A stretch of 64,000 bases of DNA, taken from assembly GCF_949987515.2 (NCBI RefSeq), contig NW_027192659.1, positions 1,736,001 through 1,800,000 on the forward strand. The letters are read 5' to 3'. The stretch comes from Delphinus delphis. Lineage: Eukaryota > Chordata > Mammalia > Artiodactyla > Delphinidae. Shown piece after piece: positions 49,296 to 63,511 of this stretch. The translations under genes and the position numbers were made by a program. The notes beneath the pieces are model-generated. The model was given only the letters and a program-made list of their open reading frames with translations. It did not search any database and was not told where the DNA came from. The number at the start of each line of letters is the position of its first letter. Position 1 is the first letter of the stretch.

Positions 49296-50875
49296 TTGGC
49301 CAAAAAGGGCGTATGCGTTTTTTCCTGAATATATTCAGGAAAAAACGCATACGCCCTTTTTGGCCAAGTGCATCATTGTGGACGTTCTGCCTCTTTTCCT
49401 ATGCTTTCAATGCAATTCCAGTCTGCCTCCTGAAATCGGTTTCCTGCAATTCTGCCCCGCTTTCAAGTCCTCTTGGCAGCCTTACTTCAGTCTATTTTTG
49501 GACGATAGCTGTCATTTATAACTCTGCAGGTTTGTGAATTACAGTGCCCCTGAGCTCCTTTCTTCAACTCGCTTTCTTGTGACCTGGCCGCAACACCGCA
49601 GGATGGCTTCAGGCCCTAATCTGGTTCCGGCACGGCACGCTGAGCCTTTGGTTAATTCCTCTTCCTGGTGGGAAATGAGAGTTAAATTTGCCCGTTCAGA
49701 CACCTCCAGCTAGCCTCTCATTTGTTCTCGCTATTCCTGTTCATCTTCCGCAGAAATTGCAAACTGGGCCAAACAGGAGGTTAAAGGCGCTGACTTTCCA
49801 AGTGGGGAGAGTGTTAGTAAAGCGTCTGGAATGTTGCACCCGAGTACCAGGGGAGGAAAACTGAGACATATTTGAACACGTCTCCCGTTCACATGGTTGA
49901 TCATACTCTGGGTTCCACATGCATGTTTTAGCTGAAGGAAGAATACCTTAAACCTGGAGAGTTGAGACCCGTGTAATGGGTACCATGCAATATGACTTCA
50001 AAGGGTCTTCATTTGCTCACCGAACCTCTCCAATCCTATCACTGCTGCGTTTATGCCCCTGTACACACGCTTGATTCTCTTTTGGAGACATAGCAATCCA
50101 TAGGTTTTAAGATACTTACTAGTCAGGTACATTCTTAGGCGTTTAATATGGGGTTTTGAGTCCATTTCGTTGAGCAAGGAGTAGCTCTTGTCTATTCCAT
50201 ATTTGGCTTAAGGAACTTTATCTGTGCTCATTTCAATCTCTGGTTTTATGCAGCACCCCAACTCACCTTTCCCCTTAAGCAAGCATAAGTTGGTTTTCTA
50301 AATTTGAGAACCTGTTCTGTTCTGTAATTCAGTTCCTGTGTATCCAAGTTTACAATCCGTGTATTAGTGATATCTTATGATGTTTCTTTTTCTGTGTGAC
50401 TTATTTCAGTTAGAATCATCGTACCTGAATCCACTCATTATGCTGCTACAGGCCTTATGACATAGATTTCATTGCTGAGTGATACTGCATTGTACGTAAG
50501 TACCACAAGTTCTTTATCCATTTTTCACTTTCTGTGATATTGAACTTGTACGGTAAACGAGGTTCTTGTAAACAGAGGCGTCCCAAACTTTGGGGTGGCT
50601 GTGTCTTTTTGATTTTAATTTCCCTAAGCTATAGGACCATAAGTGGAAGTGCCCTAGGCTCTGTTGCTTTGTTTTTTAGATGTTTCAGGAAACACCATAC
50701 ACTTCTCCCGAGTGTCTGTTGACAATTTACATCCCGCCCATCAGCATAACAAGGCTCCCAGTTCTCCATGGCCTGTCCTGCCTTTCTGGATTTTACACTT
50801 TTTACAGATGGCCCTTTTGACCGGGGAGAAGTGAGACTTCATTGTAGTGCAGATTTCCTTTGCAAGTTTGCTTGG
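49296..50875. repeat. Satellite monomer 32 (1580 bp)
   Basis: Exact palindrome. Private cagtctgcctcc near 49420, gagaacctg near 50306 and tacaatccg near 50352. The tail is subtype A, the first since monomer 8. Confidence 0.9.
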
Positions 50876-52455
50876 TTGGCCAAAAAGGGCGTATGCGTTT
50901 TTTCCTGAATATGTTCAGGAAAAAACGCATACGCCCTTTTTGGCCAAGTGCATCATTGTGGACGTTCTGCCTCTTTTCCTATGCTTTCAATGCAATTCCA
51001 GTCTACCTCCTGAAATCGGTTTCCTGCAATTCTGCCCCGCTTTCAAGTCCTCTTGGCAGCCTTACTTCAGTCTATTTTTGGACGATAGCTGTCATTTATA
51101 ACTCTGCAGGTTTGTGAATTACAGTGCCCCTGAGCTCCTTTCTTCAACTCGCTTTCTTGTGACCTGGCCGCAACACCGCAGGATGTCTTCAGGCCCTAAT
51201 CTGGTTCCGGCACGGCATGCTGAGCCTTTGGTTAATTCCTCTTCCTGGTGGGAAATGAGAGTTAAATTTGCCCGTTCAGACACCTCCAGCTAGTCTCTCA
51301 TTGGTTCTCCCTATTCCTGTTCATGTTCCGCAGAAATTGCAAACAGGGCCAAACAGGAGGTTAAAGGGACTGACTCTCCAAGTTGGGAGAGTGTTAGTAA
51401 AGCATCTGGAATGTTGCACCCGAGTACCAGGGGAGGAAAACCGAGACATATTTGAACACGTCTCCCGAACACATGGTTGATCATACTCTAGGTTCCACAT
51501 GCATGTTTTAGCTGAAGGAAGAATACCTTAAACCTGGGTAGGTGAAAGTCGTGGAATGGGTACCATGCAATATGACTTCAAAGGGTCTTCATTTGCTCAC
51601 CGAACCTCTCCAATCCTATCACAGCTGCGTTTATGCCCCTGTACACATGGTTGATTCTCTTTCGGAGACATAGCAATCCATAGGTTTTAAGATACTTACT
51701 AGTCAGGTACATTCTTAGGCGTTTAATATGGGGTGTTGAGTCCATTTCGTTGAGCAAGGAGTAGCTCTTGTCTATTCCATATTTGGCTTAAGGAACTTTA
51801 TCTGTGCTCATTTCAATCTCTGGTTTTATGCAGCACCCCAACTCACCTTTACCCTTAAGCAAGCATAAGATGGTTTTCTAAATTTTAGACCCTGTTCTGT
51901 TCTGTAATTCAGTTCCTGTGTAGCCAAGTTTACATTCCGTGTATTACTGATATCTTATGATGTTTCTTTTTCTGTGTGACTTATTTCAGTTAAAATCATC
52001 ATACCTGAATCCACTCATTGTGCTGCTAAGGGCCTGATGACACAGATTTCATTGCTGAGTGATATTGCTTTGTAACTAAATACCACAACTTCTTTATCCA
52101 TTTTTCACTTTCTGCGATGTTGAACTTGTACTGTAAACGAGGTTCTTGTAAACAGAGCCGTTCCAAACTTTGGGGTGGCTGTGTCTTTTTGATTTTAATT
52201 TCCCTAAGCTATAGGACCATAAGTGGAAGTGCCCTAGGTTCTGTTGCTTTGTTTTTTAGATGTTTCAGGAAACACCATACACTTCTCCCGAGTGGTTGTT
52301 GGCAATTTACATCCCGCCCATCAGCATAACAAGGCTCCCAGTTCTCCATGGCCTGTCCTGCCTTTCTGGATTTTACACTTTTTTCAGATGGCCCTTTTGA
52401 CCGGGGGGAAGTGAGACTTCATTGTAGTGCAGATTTCCTTTGCAAGCTTGCTTGG
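50876..52455. repeat. Satellite monomer 33 (1580 bp)
   Basis: The only palindrome with a change at its axis (gaatatgttcagg). Private gtgaaagtcgtgg near 51542. The tail is subtype B. Confidence 0.9.
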
Positions 52456-54033
52456 TTGGCCAAAAAGGGCGTATGCGTTTTTTCCTGAATATATTCAGGA
52501 AAAAACGCATACGCCCTTTTTGGCCAAGTGCATCATTGTGGACGTTCTGCCTCTTTTCCTATGCTTTCAATGCAATTCCAGTCTACCTCCTGAAATCGGT
52601 TTCCTGCAATTCTGCCCCGCTTTCAAGTCCTCTTGGCAGCCTTACTTCAGTCTATTTTTGGACGATAGCTGTCATTTATAACTCTGCAGGTTTGTGAATT
52701 ACAGTGCCCCTGAGCTCCTTTCTTCAACTCGCTTTCTTGTGAGCTGGCCGCAACAACGCAGGATAGCTTCAGGCCCTAATCTGGTTCCGGCACGGCACGC
52801 TGAGCCTTTGGTTATTTCCTCTTCCTGGTGGGAAATGAGAGTTAAATTTGCCCGTCCAGACACCTGCAGCTAGCCTCTCATTGGTTCTCGCTATTCCTGT
52901 TCATCTTCCGCAGAAATTGCAAACTGGGCCGAACAGGAGGTTAAAGGCGCGGACTCTCCAAGTGGGGAGAGTGTTAGTAAAGCGTCTGGAATGTTGCACC
53001 CGAGTACCAGGGGAGGAAAACTGAGACATATTTGAACACGTCTCCCGATCACATGGTTGATCATACTCTGGGTTCCACATGCATGTTTTAGCTGAAGGAA
53101 GAATACCTAAAACCTGGGTAGTTGAAACCCGTGGAATGGGTACCATGCAATATGACTTCAAAGGGTCTTCATTTGCTCACCGAACCTCTCCAATCCTATC
53201 ACTGCTGCGTTTATGCCCCTGTACACATGCTTGATTCTCTTTCGGAGACATAGCAATCTATAGGTTTTAAGATACTTACTAGTCAGGTACATTCTTAGCC
53301 GTTTAATATGCGGTGTTGAGTCCATTTCGTTGAGCAAGGAGTAGCTCTTGTGTATTCCATATTTGGCTTAAGGAACTTTATCTGTGCTCATTTCAATCTC
53401 TGGTTTTATGCAGCACCCCAACTCACCTTTCCCCTTAAGCAAGCATAAGTTGGTTTTCTAAATTTGAGACCCTGTTCTGTTCTGTAATTCAGTTCCTGTG
53501 TAGCCAAGTTTACATTCCGTGTATTACTGATATCTTATGATGTTTCTTTTTCTGTGTGACTTATTTCAGTTAGAATCATCGTACCTGAATCCACTCATTA
53601 TGCTGCTATGGGCCTGATGACATAGGTTTCATTGCTGAGTGATACTGCATTGTACGTAAGTACCACAAGTTCTTTATCCATTTTCACTTTCTGTGATATT
53701 GAACTTGTACGGTAAACGAGGTTCTTGTAAACAGAGGCGTCCCAAACTTTGGGTGGCTGTGTCTTTTTGATTTTAATTTCCCTAAGCTATAGGACCATAA
53801 GTGGAAGTGCCCTAGGCTCTGTTGCTTTGTTTTTTAGATGTTTCAGGAAACACCATACACTTCTCCAGAGTGTCTGTTGGCAATTTACATCCCGCCCATC
53901 AGCATAACAAGGCTCCCAGTTCTCCATGGCCTGTCCTGCCTTTCTGGATTTTACACTTTTTTCAGATGGCCCTTTTGACCGGGGAGAAGTGAGACTTCAT
54001 TGTAGTGCAGATTTCCTTTGCAAGTTTGCTTGG
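52456..54033. repeat. Satellite monomer 34 (1578 bp)
   Basis: Exact palindrome. The tail is subtype A with two separate 1-nt homopolymer losses (ccattttcac near 53678, tttgggtggc near 53748), which account for its shorter length. Confidence 0.9.
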
Positions 54034-55611
54034 TTGGCCAAAAACGGCGTATGCGTTTTTTCCTGAATATATTCAGGAAAAAACGCATATGCCCTTTTTG
54101 GCCAAGTGCATCATTGTGGACGTTCTGCCTCTTTTCCTATGCTTTCAATGCAATTCCAATCTACCTCCTGAAATCGGTTTCCTGCAATTCTGCCCCGCTT
54201 TCAAGTCCTCTTGGCAGCCTTACTTCAGTCTATTTTTGGACGATAGCTGTCATTTATAACTCTGCAGGTTTGTGAATTACAGTGCCCCTGAGCTCCTTTC
54301 TTCAACTCGCTTTCTTGTGACCTGGCCGCAACACCGCAGGATGTCTTCAGGCCCTAATCTGGTTCCGGCACGGCATGCTGAGCCTTTGGTTAATTCCTCT
54401 TCCTGGTGGGAAATGAGAGTTAAATTTGCCCGTTCAGACACCTCCAGCTAGTCTCTCATTGGTTCTCGCTATTCCTGTTCATCTTCCGCAGAAATTGCAA
54501 ACTGGGCCAAACAGGAGGTTAAAGGGACTGACTCTCCAAGTCGGGAGAGTGTTAGTAAAGCGTCTGGAATGTTGCACCCGAGTACCAGGGGAGGAAAACT
54601 GAGACATATTTGAACACGTCTCCCGTTCACATGGTTGATCATACTCTGGGTTCCACATACATGTTTTAGCTGAAGGAAGAATACCTTAAACCTGGAGAGT
54701 TGAGACCCGTGTAATGGGTACCATGCAATATGACTTCAAAGGGTCTTCATTTGCTCACCGAACCTCTCCAATCCTATCACTGCTGCGTTTATGCCCCTGT
54801 ACACATGCTTGATTCTCTTTTGGAGACATAGCAATCCATAGGTTTTAAGATACTTACTAGTCAGGTACATTCTTAGGCGTTTAATATGGGGTGTTGAGTC
54901 CATTTCGTTGAGCAAGGAGTAGCTCTTGTCTATTCCATATTTGGCTTAAGGAACTTTATCTGTGCTCATTTCAATCTCTGGTTTTATGCAGCAGCCCAAC
55001 TCACCTTTCCCCTTAAGCAAGCATAAGTTGGTTTTCTAAATTTGAGACCCTGTTCTGTTTTGGAATGCAGTTCCTGTGTAGCCAAGTTTACATTCCGTGT
55101 ATTAGTGATATCTTATGATGTTTCTTTTTCTGTGTGACTTATTTCAGTTAGAATCATCGTACCTGAATCCACTCATTGTGCTGCTAAGGGCCTGATGACA
55201 TAGATTTCATTGCTGAGTGATATTGCTTTGTAAGTGAATACCACAACTTCTTTATCCATTTTTCACTTTCTGCGATGTTGAACTTGTACTGTAAACGAGG
55301 TTCTTGTAAACAGAGCCGTTCCAAACTTTGGGGTGGCTGTGTCTTTTTGATTTTAATTTCCCTAAGCTATAGGACCATAAGTGGAAGTGCCCTAGGCTCT
55401 GTTGCTTTGTTTTTTAGATGTTTCAGGAAACACCATACACTTCTCCCAAGTGTCTGTTGGCAATTTACATCCCGCCCATCAGCATAACAAGGCTCCCAGT
55501 TCTCAATGGCCTGTTGCCTTTCTGGATTTTACACCTTTTTCAGATGGCCCTTTTGACCGGGGGGAAGTGAGACTTCATTGTAGTGCAGATTTCCTTTGCA
55601 AGTTTGCTTGG
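54034..55611. repeat. Satellite monomer 35 (1578 bp)
   Basis: Two arm substitutions at non-matching positions (aaaaacggcg left, catatgccc right). The tail is subtype B with the cctgttgcc deletion. Confidence 0.9.
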
Positions 55612-57191
55612 TTGGCCAAAAAGGGCGTATGCGTTTTTTCCTGAATATATTCAGGAAAAAACGCATACGCCCTTTTTGGCCAAGTGCATCATTGTGGACA
55701 TTCTGCCTCTTTTCCTATGCTTTCAATGCAATTCCAGTCTACCTCCTGAAATCGGTTTCCTGCAATTCTGCCCCGCTTTCAAGTCCTCTTGGCAGCCTTA
55801 CTTCAGTCTATTTTTGGACGATAGCTGTCATTTATAACTCTGCAGGTTTGTGAATTACAGTGCCCCTGAGCTCCTTTCTTCAACTCGCTTTCTTGTGACC
55901 TGGCCGCAACACCGCAGGATGGCTTCAGGCCCTAATCTGGTTCCGGCACGGCACGCTGAGCCTTTGGTTAATTCCTCTTCCTGGTGGGAAATGAGAGTTA
56001 AATTTGCCCGTCCAGACACCTCCAGCTAGCCTCTCATTGGTTCTCGCTATTCCTGTTCATCTTCCGCAGAAATTGCAAACTGGGCCAAACAGGAGGTTAA
56101 AGGGACTGACTCTCCAAGTCGGGAGAGTGTTAGTAAAGCATCTGGAATGTTGCACCCGAGTACCACGGGAGGAAAACTGAGACATATTTGAACACGTCTC
56201 CCGTTCACATGGTTGATCATACTCTGGGTTCCACATGCATGTTTTAGCTGAAGGAAGAATACCTTAAACCTGGAGAGTTGAGACCCGTGTAATGGGTACC
56301 ATGCAATATGACTTCAAAGGGTCTTCATTTGCTCACCGAACCTCTCCAATCCTATCACTGCTGCGTTTATGTCCCTGTACACACGCTTGATTCTCTTTTG
56401 GAGACATAGCAATCCATAGGTTTTAAGATACTTACTTGTCAGGTACATTCTTAGGCGTTTAATATGGGGTTTTGAGTCCATTTCGTTGAGCAAGGAGTAG
56501 CTCTTGTCTATTCCATATTTGGCTTAAGGAACTTTATCTGTGCTCATTTCAATCTCTGGTTTTATGCAGCACCCCAACTCACCTTTCCCCTTAAGCAAGC
56601 ATAAGTTGGTTTTCTAAATTTGAGACCTTGTTCTGTTTTGGAATGCAGTTCCTGTGTAGCCAAGTTTACATTCCGTGTATTAGTGATATCTTATGATGTT
56701 TCTTTTTCTGTGTGACTTATTTCAGTTAGAATCATCATACCTGAATCCACTCATTGTGCTGCTAAGGGCCTGATGACACAGATTTCATTGCTGAGTGATA
56801 TTGCTTTGTAAGTAAATACCACAACTTCTTTATCCATTTTTCACTTTCTGCGATGTTGAACTTGTACTGTAAACGAGGTTCTTGTAAACAGAGCCGTTCC
56901 AAACTTTGGGGTGGCTGTGTCTTTTTCATTTTAATTTCCCTAAGCTATAGGACCATAAGTGGAAGTGCCCTAGGTTCTGTTGCTTTGTTTTTCAGTTGTT
57001 TCAGGAAACACCATACACTTCTCCCGAGTGGTTGTTGGCAATTTACATCCCGCCCATCAGCATAACAAGGCTCCCAGTTCTCCATGGCCTGTCCTGCCTT
57101 TCTGGATTTTACCCTTTTTTCAGATGGCCCTTTTGACCGGGGGGAAGTGAGACTTCATTGTAGTGCAGATTTCCTTTGCAAGCTTGCTTGG
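55612..57191. repeat. Satellite monomer 36 (1580 bp)
   Basis: Exact palindrome. Private gtggacattctg near 55694. The tail already has the ttttcatttt and cagttgtttc variants that mark the right-hand run. Confidence 0.9.
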
Positions 57192-58771
57192 TTGGCCAAA
57201 AAGGGCGTATGCGTTTTTTCCTGAATATATTCAGGAAAAAACGCATACGCCCTTTTTGGCCAAGTGCATCATTGTGGACGTTCTGCCTCTTTTCCTATGC
57301 TTTCAATGCAATTCCAGTCTACCTCCTGAAATCGGTTTCCTGCAATTCTGCCCCGCTTTCAAGTCCTCTTGGCAGCCTTACTTCAGTCTATTTTTGGACG
57401 ATAGCTGTCATTTATAACTCTGCAGGTTTGTGAATTACAGTGCCCCTGAGCTCCTTTCTTCAACTCGCTTTCTTGTGACCTGGCCGCAACACCGCAGGAT
57501 GGCTTCAGGCCCTAATCTGGTTCCGGCCCGGCATGCTGAGCCTTTGGTTGATTCCTCTTCCTGGTGGGAAATGAGAGTTGAATTTGCCCGTCCAGACACC
57601 TCCAGCTAGCCTCTCATTGGTTCTCGCTATTCCTGTTCATCTTCCGCAGAAATTGCAAACTGGGCCAAACAGGAGGTTAAAGGGACTGACTCTCCAAGTC
57701 GGGAGAGTGTTAGGAAAGCGTCTGGAATGTTGCACCCGAGTACCAGGGGAGGAAAACTGAGACATATTTGAACACGTCTCCCGTTCACATGGTTGATCAT
57801 ACTCTGGGTTCCACATGCACGTTTTAGCTGAAGGAAGAATACCTTAAACCTGGAGAGTTGAGACCCGTGGAATGGGTACCATGCAATATGACTTCAAAGG
57901 GTCTTCATTTGCTCACCGAACCTCTCCAATCCTATCACTGCTGCGTTTATGCCCCTGTACACACGCTTGATTCTCTTTTGGAGACATAGCAATCCATAGG
58001 TTTTAAGATACTTACTAGTCAGGTACATTCTTAGGCGTTTAATATGGGGTTTTGAGTCCATTTCGTTGAGCAAGGAGTAGCTCTTGTCTATTCCATATTT
58101 GGCTTAAGGAACTTTATCTGTGCTCATTTCAATCTCTGGTTTTATGCAGCACCCCAACTCACCTTTCCCCTTAAGCAAGCATAAGTTGGTTTTCTAAATT
58201 TGAGACCCTGTTCTGTTTTGGAATGCAGTTCCTGTGTAGCCAAGTTTACATTCCGTGTATTAGTGATATCTTATGATGTTTCTTTTTCTGTGTGACTTAT
58301 TTCAGTTAGAATCATCATACCTGAATCCACTCATTGTGCTGCTAAGGGCCTGATGACACAGATTTCATTGCTGAGTGATATTGCTTTGTAAGTAAATACC
58401 ACAACTTCTTTATCCATTTTTCACTTTCTGCGATGTTGAACTTGTACTGTAAACGAGGTTCTTGTAAACAGAGCCGTTCCAAACTTTGGGGTGGCTGTGT
58501 CTTTTTCATTTTAATTTCCCTAAGCTATAGGACCATAAGTGGAAGTGCCCTAGGTTCTGTTGCTTTGTTTTTTAGTTGTTTCAGGAAACACCATACACTT
58601 CTCCCAAGTGGTTCTTGGCAATTTACATCCCGCCCATCAGCATAACAAGGCTCCCAGTTCTCCATGGCCTGTCCTGCCTTTCTGGATTTTACACTTTTTT
58701 CAGATGGCCCTTTTGACCGGGGGGAAGTGAGACTTCATTGTAGTGCAGATTTCCTTTGCAAGCTTGCTTGG
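57192..58771. repeat. Satellite monomer 37 (1580 bp), homogenised run
   Basis: Exact palindrome. First full member of the run marked by gagttgaattt, ggggttttgag and tagttgtttc. Private ttggttgattcc near 57544. Confidence 0.9.
57955..58760 (-). mobile_element. Degraded L1 3' end, antisense (subtype B tail)
   Basis: Homologous to 4282-5087 but of the commoner subtype. Diagnostic on the + strand are gatattgctttgtaag, aaataccacaacttc, gatgttgaac, tactgtaaac and agccgttcc. Like the other subtype it has no intact reading frame. Subtype B precedes most palindromes in the window. Confidence 0.8.
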
Positions 58772-60351
58772 TTGGCCAAAAAGGGCGTATGCGTTTTTTC
58801 CTGAATATATTCAGGAAAAAACGCATACGCCCTTTTTGGCCAAGTGCATCATTGTGGACGTTCTGCCTCTTTTCCTATGTTTTCAATGCAATTCCAGTCT
58901 ACCTCCTGAAATCGGTTTCCTGCAATTCTGCCCCGCTTTCAAGTCCTCTTGGCAGCCTTACTTCAGTCTATTTTTGGACGATAGCTGTCATTTATAACTC
59001 TGCAGGTTTGTGAATTACAGTGCCCCTGAGCTCCTTTCTTCAACTCGCTTTCTTGTGACCTGGCCGCAACACCGCAGGATGGCTTCAGGCCCTAATCTGG
59101 TTCCGGCCCGGCATGCTGAGCCTTTGGTTAATTCCTCTTCCTGGTGGGAAATGAGAGTTGAATTTGCCCGTCCAGACACCTCCAGCTAGCCTCTCATTGG
59201 TTCTCGCTATTCCTGTTCATCTTCCGCAGAAATTGCAAACTGGGCCAAACAGGAGGTTAAAGGGACTGACTCTCCAAGTCGGGAGAGTGTTAGGAAAGCG
59301 TCTGGAATGTTGCACCCGAGTACCAGGGGAGGAAAACTGAGACATATTTGAACACGTCTCCCGTTCACATGGTTGATCATACTCTGGGTTCCACATGCAT
59401 GTTTTAGCTGAAGGAAGAATACCTTAAACCTGGAGAGTTGAGACCCGTGTAATGGGTACCATGCAATATGACTTCAAAGGGTCTTCATTTGCTCACCGAA
59501 CCTCTCCAATCCTATCACTGCTGCGTTTATGCCCCTGTACACACGCTTGATTCTCTTTTGGAGACATAGCAATCCATAGGTTTTAAGATACTTACTAGTC
59601 AGGTACATTCTTAGGCGTTTAATATGGGGTTTTGAGTCCATTTCGTTGAGCAAGGAGTAGCTCTTGTCTATTCCATATTTGGCTTAAGGAACTTTATCTG
59701 TGCTCATTTCAATCTCTGGTTTTATGCAGCACCCCAACTCACCTTTCCCCTTAAGCAAGCATAAGTTGGTTTTCTAAATTTGAGACCCTGTTCTGTTTTG
59801 GAATGCAGTTCCTGTGTAGCCAAGTTTACATTCCGTGTATTAGTGATATCTTATGATGTTTCTTTTTCTGTGTGACTTATTTCAGTTAGAATCATCATAC
59901 CTGAATCCACTCATTGTGCTGCTAAGGGCCTGATGACACAGATTTCATTGCTGAGTGATATTGCTTTGTAAGTAAATACCACAACTTCTTTATCCATTTT
60001 TCACTTTCTGCGATGTTGAACTTGTACTGCAAACGAGGTTCTTGTAAACAGAGCCATTCCAAACTTTGGGGTGGCTGTGTCTTTTTCATTTTAATTTCCC
60101 TAAGCTATAGGACCATAAGTGGAAGTGCCCTAGGTTCTGTTGCTTTGTTTTTTAGTTGTTTCAGGAAACACCATACACTTCTCCCAAGTGGTTCTTGGCA
60201 ATTTACATCCCGCCCATCAGCATAACAAGGCTCCCAGTTCTCCATGGCCTGTCCTGCCTTTCTGGATTTTACCCTTTTTTCAGATGGCCCTTTTGACCGG
60301 GGGGAAGTGAGACTTCATTGTAGTGCAGATTTCCTTTGCAAGCTTGCTTGG
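58772..60351. repeat. Satellite monomer 38 (1580 bp), homogenised run
   Basis: Exact palindrome. Nearly identical to its neighbours. Private tatgttttcaatg near 58876. The next tail has gccattcc near 60052. Confidence 0.9.
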
Positions 60352-61931
60352 TTGGCCAAAAAGGGCGTATGCGTTTTTTCCTGAATATATTCAGGAAAAA
60401 ACGCATACGCCCTTTTTGGCCAAGTGCATCATTGTGGACGTTCTGCCTCTTTTCCTCTGCTTTCAATGCAATTCCAGTCTACCTCCTGAAATCGGTTTCC
60501 TGCAATTCTGCCCCGCTTTCAAGTCCTCTTGGCAGCCTTACTTCAGTCTATTTTTGGACGATAGCTGTCATTTATAACTCTGCAGGTTTGTGAATTACAG
60601 TGCCCCTGAGCTCCTTTCTTCAACTCGCTTTCTTGTGACCTGGCCGCAACACCGCAGGATGGCTTCAGGCCCTATTCTGGTTCCGGCCCGGCATGCTGAG
60701 CCTTTGGTTAATTCCTCTTCCTGGTGGGAAATGAGAGTTGAATTTGCCCGTCCAGACACCTCCAGCTAGCCTCTCATTGGTTCTCGCTATTCCTGTTCAT
60801 CTTCCGCAGAAATTGCAAACTGGGCCAAACAGGAGGTTAAAGGGACTGACTCTCCAAGTCGGGAGAGTGTTAGTAAAGCGTCTGGAATGTTGCACCCGAG
60901 TACCAGGGTACGAAAACTGAGACATATTTGAACACGTCTCCCGTTCACATGGTTGATCATACTCTGGGTTCCACATGCATGTTTTAGCTGAAGGAAGAAT
61001 ACCTTAAACCTGGAGAGTTGAGACCCGTGTAATGGGTACCATGCAATATGACTTCAAAGGGTCTTCATTTGCTCACCGAACCTCTCCAATCCTATCACTG
61101 CTGCGTTTATGCCCCTGTACACACGCTTGATTCTCTTTTGGAGACATAGCAATCCATAGGTTTTAAGATACTTACTAGTCAGGTACATTCTTAGGCGTTT
61201 AATATGGGGTTTTGAGTCCGTTTCGTTGAGCAAGGAGTAGCTCTTGTCTATTCCATATTTGGCTTAAGGAACTTTATCTGTGCTCATTTCAATCTCTGGT
61301 TTTATGCAGCACCCCAACTCACCTTTCCCCTTAAGCAAGCATAAGTTGGTTTTCTAAATTTGAGACCCTGTTCTGTTTTGGAATGCAGTTCCTGTGTAGC
61401 CAAGTTTACATTCCGTGTATTAGTGATATCTTATGATGTTTCTTTTTCTGTGTGACTTATTTCAGTTAGAATCATCATACCTGAATCCACTCATTGTGCT
61501 GCTAAGGGCCTGATGACACAGATTTCATTGCTGAGTGATATTGCTTTGTAAGTAAATACCACAACTTCTTTATCCATTTTTCACTTTCTGCGATGTTGAA
61601 CTTGTACTGTAAACGAGGTTCTTGTAAACAGAGCCGTTCCAAACTTTGGGGTGGCTGTGTCTTTTTCATTTTAATTTCCCTAAGCTATAGGACCATAAGT
61701 GGAAGTGCCCTAGGTTCTGTTGCTTTGTTTTTTAGTTGTTTCAGGAAACACCATACACTTCTCCCAAGTGGTTCTTGGCAATTTACATCCCGCCCATCAG
61801 CATAACAAGGCTCCCAGTTCTCCATGGCCTGTCCTGCCTTTCTGGATTTTACCCTTTTTTCAGATGGCCCTTTTGACCGGGGGGAAGTGAGACTTCATTG
61901 TAGTGCAGATTTCCTTTGCAAGCTTGCTTGG
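60352..61931. repeat. Satellite monomer 39 (1580 bp), homogenised run
   Basis: Exact palindrome. Private cctctgctttc near 60454, cctattctgg near 60671 and gtccgtttcg near 61216. Has cagggtacg where its neighbours have caggggagg. Confidence 0.9.
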
Positions 61932-63511
61932 TTGGCCAAAAAGGGCGTATGCGTTTTTTCCTGAATATATTCAGGAAAAAACGCATACGCCCTTTTTGGC
62001 CAAGTGCATCATTGTGGACGTTCTGCCTCTTTTCCTATGCTTTCAATGCAATTCCAGTCTACCTCCTGAAATCGGTTTCCTGCAATTCTGCCCCGCTTTC
62101 AAGTCCTCTTGGCAGCCTTACTTCAGTCTATTTTTGGACGATAGCTGTCATTTATAACTCTGCAGGTTTGTGAATTACAGTGCCCCTGAGCTCCTTTCTT
62201 CAACTCGCTTTCTTGTGACCTGGCCGCAACACCGCAGGATGGCTTCAGGCCCTAATCTGGTTCCGGCCCGGCATGCTGAGCCTTTGGTTAATTCCTCTTC
62301 CTGGTGGGAAATGAGAGTTGAATTTGCCCGTCCAGACACCTCCAGCTAGCCTCTCATTGGTTCTCGCTATTCCTGTTCATCTTCCGCAGAAATTGCAAAC
62401 TGGGCCAAACAGGAGGTTAAAGGGACTGACTCTCCAAGTCGGGAGAGTGTTAGTAAAGCGTCTGGAATGTTGCACCCGAGTACCAGGGGAGGAAAACTGA
62501 GACATATTTGAACACGTCTCCCGTTCACATGGTTGATCATACTCTGGGTTCCACATGCATGTTTTAGCTGAAGGAAGAATACCTTAAACCTGGAGAGTTG
62601 AGACCCGTGTAATGGGTACCATGCAATATGACTTCAAAGGGTCTTCATTTGCTCACCGAACCTCTCCAATCCTATCACTGCTGCGTTTATGCCCCTGTAC
62701 ACACGCTTGATTCTCTTTTGGAGACATAGCAATCCATAGGTTTTAAGATACTTACTAGTCAGGTACATTCTTAGGCGTTTAATATGGGGTTTTGAGTCCA
62801 TTTCGTTGAGCAAGGAGTAGCTCTTGTCTATTCCATATTTGGCTTAAGGAACTTTATCTGTGCTCATTTCAATCTCTGGTTTTATGCAGCACCCCAACTC
62901 ACCTTTCCCCTTAAGCAAGCATAAGTTGGTTTTCTAAATTTGAGACCCTGTTCTGTTTTGGAATGCAGTTCCTGTGTAGCCAAGTTTACATTCCGTGTAT
63001 TAGTGATATCTTATGATGTTTCTTTTTCTGTGTGACTTATTTCAGTTAGAATCATCATACCTGAATCCACTCATTGTGCTGCTAAGGGCCTGATGACACA
63101 GATTTCATTGCTGAGTGATATTGCTTTGTAAGTAAATACCACAACTTCTTTATCCATTTTTCACTTTCTGCGATGTTGAACTTGTACTGTAAACGAGGTT
63201 CTTGTAAACAGAGCCGTTCCAAACTTTGGGGTGGCTGTGTCTTTTTCATTTTAATTTCCCTAAGCTATAGGACCATAAGTGGAAGTGCCCTAGGTTCTGT
63301 TGCTTTGTTTTTTAGTTGTTTCAGGAAACACCATACACTTCTCCCAAGTGGTTCTTGGCAATTTACATCCCGCCCATCAGCATAACAAGGCTCCCAGTTC
63401 TCCATGGCCTGTCCTGCCTTTCTGGATTTTACCCTTTTTTCAGATGGCCCTTTTGACCGGGGGGAAGTGAGACTTCATTGTAGTGCAGATTTCCTTTGCA
63501 AGCTTGCTTGG
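61932..63511. repeat. Satellite monomer 40 (1580 bp), homogenised run
   Basis: Exact palindrome and no private variant noticed, so it is close to the consensus of the run. Confidence 0.9.
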